Source: JBDREF01 sp043820045
GTDB lineage: Bacteria > Planctomycetota > Phycisphaerae > Sedimentisphaerales > Anaerobacaceae
Assembly (NCBI GenBank): GCA_043820045.1
Contig: JBDREF010000237.1
Location: 1 to 17,228 of the forward strand
Direction of reading: 5' to 3'
Length of the DNA stretch: 17,228 bases
Part shown: positions 12,864 to 17,228 of the stretch, in pieces
How positions within the stretch are numbered: the first letter of the stretch is position 1
Layout: each line of letters begins with the position of its first letter
Notes under the pieces: model-generated
The model's database searches: none
What the model saw: only the letters and a program-made list of their open reading frames with translations
Told to the model about the DNA's origin: nothing
Made by a program: the position numbers and the translations under genes

Positions 12864-14321
12864 TCATTCATACTCCCATTTGAGTATCCATGGGTCTTGT
12901 GTTTGCTTCTGGAACTCCTTGAGTCTGGCCTGAAGCCTGGTCAGCACTTCTTCGTATTTGGGATTTTCGGCCAGGTTATTTACCTCATGCGGGTCGTTCT
13001 CCAGGTCGTACAGCTCGAATTTCGGCCGGTGCAGATAGGCCTCGACGGTGCGTTTGCCGTAGTACTTGCTTCGGCTTTGAATCGTCGCCTGCCAGGTCGA
13101 GGCGGCCCACAGGTCGCTTGCGAACGGATAGTCCAGCCCGTGCGCGATGTTCCAGATCAGCTTATACTTGCGTTCGCGAACGACTCGCATCGGGTAGTAC
13201 ATCGTTATCTCGTGGAAGGTGTGCGAGGCGTAAGTCACGTCCCAGCCTCTGGCGTGTTCCTGCTCCAGCACCGATCTGAACGAGCGGCCCTGCAGGTTGG
13301 CATTCGCGGGCCGGGCACCGGCGAAATCGAGAATCGTCGGGGCCAAATCCGCAAAGTTGACCAGCGCATCACATGCAATCCCCCTGTTCTTCTGGCTCGG
13401 GCTGCGAACGATGCACGGCAGATTCATCCCCGGCTCGTACAGCGTTGTCTTGGCTCCCGGAAAAGCGACGCCGTTGTCGGAAATGTAAATGACGACGGTG
13501 TTGTCGTACTTGCCGGCTTCCTTCAGAACGCTCAGCAGCCGCCCCACTCCCTGGTCAACGCGGCAGACCGATTGATAGTACTGCGCCAGCTCCGCGCGGC
13601 ACTCCGGGATATCCGGCAGGAACGGCGGAACGATTACGTCTTTCGGGTCGTACTTCACTTCTTCTACACCCGGATAGCCGTCTTTGGCCCGATTGCCGAA
13701 CCGGTCCGGCTTTCCGGGCAGTTCCTCCGCCACGCCGCCCCCGCGATGCGGGTCGCTCGTGCAGAAGTACAGGAAGAACGGCTTGCCGCCCTCGGCGCCG
13801 ATGAAGTCCCGGCAGTTGTCCGCCATCTGGACGGGACTGCGTTCGTTGGCCGGCAGCGTGACATCGAACTTGTAAACCTCATCGGGCGCGACGTGATACT
13901 TGCCGATTCGTCCGGTTCGATACCCGGCCTGCGTAAGCATTACCGGCAGGGACTTAACATCCGGAAAAGAAATGAAGTGATGATACGCATGTTGATGGCC
14001 GTACTGCCCGTTGGCGTGATTGTACATGCCGCTCAGAATCACCGAACGGCTTGCGCTGCAACTGGCCGTAGTGCAAAAGGCGTTCGTGAACCGCACACCT
14101 TCGGCCGCGAGAGAATCCAGGTTCGGCGTCTTGATGACCGGGTTGCCGTAGCAGCCTAAGGTCTCACGCCCGTGGTCGTCACTGACTATCAGGACCACGT
14201 TGGGCCTGCTGTCTTCACGAGCAAGTGTTCTGTCCGAAGTCAACGCCGCGCCGACAACTGCGGATGCACCCACGGCACAACCCTTCATAAAGTCACGCCG
14301 ACTAATCGATTTACCGTTCAT
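12864..14321 (-). CDS. Tat-exported sulfatase resembling heparan N-sulfatase (SGSH)
   Basis: This is a 485-residue formylglycine-type sulfatase. The N-terminus has a twin-arginine signal (Ser-Arg-Arg-Asp-Phe-Met-Lys, 7-13) followed by a short hydrophobic region, so it is exported folded. Metal ligands Asp48-Asp49 precede the active-site signature Cys88-Ser-Ala-Ser-Arg92, with Ala in place of the common Pro. The Cys must be oxidised to formylglycine by a maturase not seen here. The segments His-His-Phe-x-Ser-Phe, Lys-Tyr-His-Val-x-Pro-Asp-Glu-Val-Tyr, Ser-Asp-Pro-His-Arg, His-Glu-Ile-Thr-Met-Tyr-Tyr-Pro-Met-Arg and a closing Asp-Pro-Trp parallel human N-sulfoglucosamine sulfohydrolase as I remember it, which points to the S1_8-like subfamily. 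The natural substrate may differ. GGAGGT at 14329-14334 lies 7 nt before the ATG. It is 52 nt downstream of another sulfatase gene and probably cotranscribed with it. Confidence 0.9.
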   Translation of the reverse strand: MNGKSISRRDFMKGCAVGASAVVGAALTSDRTLAREDSRPNVVLIVSDDHGRETLGCYGNPVIKTPNLDSLAAEGVRFTNAFCTTASCSASRSVILSGMYNHANGQYGHQHAYHHFISFPDVKSLPVMLTQAGYRTGRIGKYHVAPDEVYKFDVTLPANERSPVQMADNCRDFIGAEGGKPFFLYFCTSDPHRGGGVAEELPGKPDRFGNRAKDGYPGVEEVKYDPKDVIVPPFLPDIPECRAELAQYYQSVCRVDQGVGRLLSVLKEAGKYDNTVVIYISDNGVAFPGAKTTLYEPGMNLPCIVRSPSQKNRGIACDALVNFADLAPTILDFAGARPANANLQGRSFRSVLEQEHARGWDVTYASHTFHEITMYYPMRVVRERKYKLIWNIAHGLDYPFASDLWAASTWQATIQSRSKYYGKRTVEAYLHRPKFELYDLENDPHEVNNLAENPKYEEVLTRLQARLKEFQKQTQDPWILKWEYE

Positions 14322-14373
14322 GATGTTTACCTCCGAAACCGTTAATACTTTCGATCCAACTTGCAGCCTTCCA

Positions 14374-15723
14374 TCAAGCCCTCAGCTCGACCCCGGCCGA
14401 AACATCCCGCTCCCATGCGGCCAGCTCGTCTTTAAGCTGCTTGACCTTTGCCTGTTCGACTTCGGCAAGGTCGTTCTTCTCGCCGAGGTCATGATCAAGA
14501 TTGTAGAGTTTTACGTTGCTGCCCTGGACCAGTAATTTCCACGGGCCTTTTCGTACGGCTCTTTCTTTCAGGTATCGCCAGAACAGGGTTCGCTCGGGCA
14601 GTCTTTCATTCTTCGTCAACTTCGGCAGTAAATCCACGCCGTCGAGTTTGCGTCTTGCGGGCAGTTGTGCTCCGGCGATTGAAGCCATCGTGGGCAGCAA
14701 GTCCATTCCCAAAACAGTCTGATCGGCTACAGTACCGGGCTTTATTCTTCCCGGCCAGTATGCGACAGCCGGTACCCGGTGCCCCCCTTCCCACAGGCTG
14801 CCTTTGTAGCCTGAAAGCTTGCCGTTGGAGCCCTGTTTGGTGGCGCCGTTGTCGGAGCAGAAGAAGATGAATGTTTTGCACTCCAGACCAAGTCGTTTGA
14901 CCGTCTCGATAATTCGCCCCACGCTCTCGTCCATGACCTCGACCATTTCCTTGTAAGCCCGGGTAATCTCATCGCCTTTGGCCTTTCTGCCCTGCTTGCC
15001 GCCGGGCAGACGCTCGGGCGGGTCGGTTCGGCCCTGGTACGGCGAGTGCACCGACTCGTGCGGCAGATACAAACAGAAAGGCCCGTCTTTGTGCCGTTCT
15101 ATGAAGTCGATTCCGTGCCGGGTAATCAGGTCGGTCGTGTAGCCCTCTTCGGGGAGTTTTTCGAGATTCTTCCACCAGTCCTCGAAGCCGGCGCCGTCGA
15201 GGTGCGAGTGATAATCCACGTTGCCGCTGACATAGCCGCGGAACTCATCGAATCCCTGCCGTGCCGGGTTGAATTCCACGTTGTAACCCAGGTGCCACTT
15301 GCCGAAAATGCCCGTCGCGTAGCCGCGGCTCTTGAGGACCTCGGCGAAGGTCACTTCCTCCAGGTCCATTCCCGTCTCGCGGGTCGGGCCTTTTGCGTAG
15401 ATGACGCCTTCGATGCCGGCCCGCTGCTGGTAGCGCCCTGTCAGAAGCGCCGCCCGCGTCGGACTGCACACGGGACAGTTGGAGTGATAATCCGTGAATT
15501 TCATACCGCCTTTGGCCAGCGCATCGATATTCGGCGTCTTGATCGTTGCGCTGCCGTAGCAGCCAATGTCACCGTATCCGAGGTCGTCGGCCATTATCAA
15601 AATGATGTTAGGCCGTGACGCCTTTGAGTCATCGCTCGAAGCGGCCATAGAGCAGCCGAGGTTCGGCAGCATAGCGGCTGCCGCCGGCACGGCGAGTAAT
15701 TTGATGAAGTCGCGTCGATTCAT
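14374..15723 (-). CDS. Exported arylsulfatase A-like sulfatase
   Basis: This is a 449-residue S1-family sulfatase. I start it at the ATG at 15723 because that gives a twin-arginine signal (Met-Asn-Arg-Arg-Asp-Phe-Ile-Lys) and has GGGAG at 15731-15735. An in-frame ATG 33 codons upstream adds a non-signal-like extension that overlaps the previous gene. The signal's Ala-rich core is followed by Gly-Cys at 23-24, which could act as a poor lipobox. Asp46-Asp47 with Gly-Tyr-Gly-Asp binds the metal, and Cys86-Ser-Pro-Thr-Arg90 is the canonical Cys-type active site needing formylglycine maturation. Gly-Lys-Trp-His-Leu-Gly (141-146) and Ser-Asp-Asn-Gly complete the fold signatures. The sulfated substrate cannot be told from sequence. 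It lies 32 nt after the glycoside-hydrolase-like gene and 52 nt before the SGSH-like sulfatase, in one likely transcription unit. Confidence 0.92.
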   Translation of the reverse strand: MNRRDFIKLLAVPAAAAMLPNLGCSMAASSDDSKASRPNIILIMADDLGYGDIGCYGSATIKTPNIDALAKGGMKFTDYHSNCPVCSPTRAALLTGRYQQRAGIEGVIYAKGPTRETGMDLEEVTFAEVLKSRGYATGIFGKWHLGYNVEFNPARQGFDEFRGYVSGNVDYHSHLDGAGFEDWWKNLEKLPEEGYTTDLITRHGIDFIERHKDGPFCLYLPHESVHSPYQGRTDPPERLPGGKQGRKAKGDEITRAYKEMVEVMDESVGRIIETVKRLGLECKTFIFFCSDNGATKQGSNGKLSGYKGSLWEGGHRVPAVAYWPGRIKPGTVADQTVLGMDLLPTMASIAGAQLPARRKLDGVDLLPKLTKNERLPERTLFWRYLKERAVRKGPWKLLVQGSNVKLYNLDHDLGEKNDLAEVEQAKVKQLKDELAAWERDVSAGVELRA

Positions 15724-15755
15724 AATCACACTCCCATCTTGTTTTCCTGAATCCA

Positions 15756-17228
15756 TTATTCGACACCAGCCGTCGCGGCCGGTATAAATGTAGCCGTCCT
15801 TACCTCTCCGCCTTCCGCCCATTTGGCCATGACGCTTCGCCCCGGTATATCAATGTCTTGATAACGGCGGGATTCCTGTGAGAAATTCGCCACCATTTCC
15901 ACGCCGTTGTCGAATACGGTGCGCTGCAACTTCCTGTCGGAGCTTAGCCAGTCGAAATCCGTCATCTGCGCAAAACCCGCTTTCTTGTGCAGTGGCGAAA
16001 AGAACTCATAATGTCTTTTCATAATCTCTTTATGCTTGTCAAACTCATCCAAATTCATGTGATACATCGGCGGCACCATGTACAGCAGCTCCGTCAATGC
16101 CACAGCATCGAGCATATTGTTGTATTTGAGACTGCCGTTCGCCCATTGGTGAGTCGTCACAACCGAATCATGGAAGACGATCTCGTAGAGCGGCAGGCGA
16201 AACCGCGGGTCATAGAAAAAATACTGATACTGCTCCTTCATCGGAACCTGCTTGACGAATACATTTGGCCCGTCGGGGGGATAGTACTGGCCCAGGTAGT
16301 ATTTCGAATCCTTGTTGCTCAAATCAGGATCGCCCCATCCGAATACAGGCCCGAACATCCCTTCAGCCACATGAATCACCGCCGCCGAGTACGAGCTGCC
16401 GCCCTCCGAGCCGACCACAACATTAAACGTATCGCCAATCCACGCAAGCCGCTCTAAACGCGCTCTTACATCGTCCGCCTGGCTTGCCCGGTGAAAAGGC
16501 GAGTAATCATCGTAAACCTCGCCGTAAGCATCACAATCGACAAAATAATAACTGTAAGGGACATTTTTCATGTTTTCTCTGACGCGTTTCTCGACGTACG
16601 GCCTGGCGGCAATCGGACTGAGCTTGAAGCCGGCCCCCTTGAATCCGCCTCGTTTCTTTCCGTCTTTGCGGACGATAGGTCCCTTCTCAAAAAGTTCCCT
16701 GTCAAACTGTGCAGTAGTCCACGTACTGTCCGTGCCGCGCATAGAAGGATTGTGAATGCTGTGATACGAATCATACGGACCGAACAAATAGCCCATACGG
16801 TTCGCATATTCCGCCACGGCGGGACGTCTTTCGACGCCTTCCCAGCCCTCGAGACACAGCCTCATCCGGTCGAAACCGTTTTCCTTAAACCTATCTAACA
16901 TCTTGATTGAGACCCCGTCACCCCATTGCCCGGGCGGCAGCATGAACTGCTCGAACGCCGCGTACAGAACGAGGCTGTTCGTTCGACACAACTCGGCCGT
17001 TGACAGCACGTCACGGCCGCTTTCGAGCAATCCAACAGCTTCGTCGGGCAAAGTGACGCCTCGCCAGAACGCTTCGTTGCAGAAATCCTTCATCGCCAGC
17101 AAACGGGACAATTCATTAGCCACCTGGCCTTTGAGATATTGGGACGGCCACTGGGCGGCGGCGATTTCGACCACTTCTGACCAGCGATCCGGCGTCATAA
17201 GTTGTTGGATTCTTTTGCCGGGCGATGT
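15756..17228 (-). CDS. Glycoside-hydrolase-like protein, GH101/GH129-related (5' end outside window)
   Basis: At least 490 residues are visible and the frame stays open to the window edge. The ATG at 17198 has no ribosome binding site and the ten codons before it read as protein, so the true start is outside. Residues below are counted from that ATG. The protein looks like the C-terminal part of a TIM-barrel glycosidase. Features are Gly-Phe-Asp-Arg-Met-Arg-Leu (108-114), Tyr-Phe-Val-Asp-Cys-Asp-Ala-Tyr-Gly (218-226, Asp221/Asp223 as possible nucleophile), Val-Gly-Ser-Glu-Gly-Gly (262-267, Glu265 as possible acid/base), Pro-Leu-Tyr-Glu-Ile-Val-Phe-His-Asp, and a C-terminal beta region. The pattern recalls GH101, GH129 and the GH101-related hypothetical families, but I cannot assign one. 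Location, signal peptide and substrate are unknown. Its position upstream of two sulfatases suggests a sulfated glycan. Confidence 0.62.
   Translation of the reverse strand, partial: TSPGKRIQQLMTPDRWSEVVEIAAAQWPSQYLKGQVANELSRLLAMKDFCNEAFWRGVTLPDEAVGLLESGRDVLSTAELCRTNSLVLYAAFEQFMLPPGQWGDGVSIKMLDRFKENGFDRMRLCLEGWEGVERRPAVAEYANRMGYLFGPYDSYHSIHNPSMRGTDSTWTTAQFDRELFEKGPIVRKDGKKRGGFKGAGFKLSPIAARPYVEKRVRENMKNVPYSYYFVDCDAYGEVYDDYSPFHRASQADDVRARLERLAWIGDTFNVVVGSEGGSSYSAAVIHVAEGMFGPVFGWGDPDLSNKDSKYYLGQYYPPDGPNVFVKQVPMKEQYQYFFYDPRFRLPLYEIVFHDSVVTTHQWANGSLKYNNMLDAVALTELLYMVPPMYHMNLDEFDKHKEIMKRHYEFFSPLHKKAGFAQMTDFDWLSSDRKLQRTVFDNGVEMVANFSQESRRYQDIDIPGRSVMAKWAEGGEVRTATFIPAATAGVE

Noticed and set aside
12852..14159. 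435-codon + strand open frame opposite the SGSH-like sulfatase
   Set aside because: It is the antisense shadow of a clearly recognisable sulfatase. Its translation is Arg/Val-rich with no domain pattern and no ribosome binding site.
15724..15822. 33-residue N-terminal extension of the arylsulfatase
   Set aside because: It overlaps the end of the preceding gene, is not signal-like, and would bury the twin-arginine signal that begins at the ATG at 15723, which also has its own ribosome binding site.

Overview
The window looks like a chromosomal segment of a member of the Planctomycetota, probably a Phycisphaerae / Sedimentisphaerales-type bacterium. This is inferred from a tandem array of type II secretion-like pseudopilins of the H-X9-DG type, from Tat-exported formylglycine sulfatases with Cys-type active sites, and from a membrane-anchored hypothetical and a small basic protein that do not match well-known proteobacterial or firmicute genes. 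Base composition is moderately GC-rich and long antisense reading frames are common.

Left part (1-5640, all + strand). A possible 3' tail of an upstream gene is followed by a small cupin (102-434). The 646-base gap after it holds what looks like an independent small RNA: a promoter with a consensus -10, about 140 nt of foldable sequence and a strong intrinsic terminator. A second promoter, overlapped by a 7-bp inverted repeat, precedes five consecutive pseudopilin genes (1081-5556). They fall into two classes. The first three replace the H-X9-DG motif by H-X9-DW and share a tail with LKELW, KWHR and a final KDY. The last two keep H-X9-DG. A further promoter-like sequence lies exactly at the class boundary. 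A long hairpin terminator closes the array.

Middle part (5805-9658). On the - strand are a 194-residue protein with one N-terminal membrane anchor and a 65-residue basic protein. queA (tRNA queuosine biosynthesis) follows on the + strand, with no Shine-Dalgarno sequence and possibly a leaderless message. It converges on a multispanning acyltransferase-3/OpgC-like protein. The region between them contains a double-hairpin repeat and a perfect 12-bp palindrome. The acyltransferase reading frame carries a 14-bp-period tandem repeat that looks like non-coding DNA captured in frame.

Right part (9913-17228, all - strand) is a carbohydrate catabolism block. In transcription order it reads: a glycoside-hydrolase-like protein (cut by the window edge), an arylsulfatase, a second sulfatase that closely resembles heparan N-sulfatase (SGSH), xylulokinase (xylB) and xylose isomerase (xylA). 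xylBA has its own near-consensus promoter just downstream of the sulfatases. The simplest reading is exported desulfation and cleavage of a sulfated glycan, with xylose then routed via xylulose to the pentose phosphate pathway. No transporter or sugar-responsive regulator is visible in the window. No tRNA, rRNA, CRISPR array, transposase or integrase was seen.
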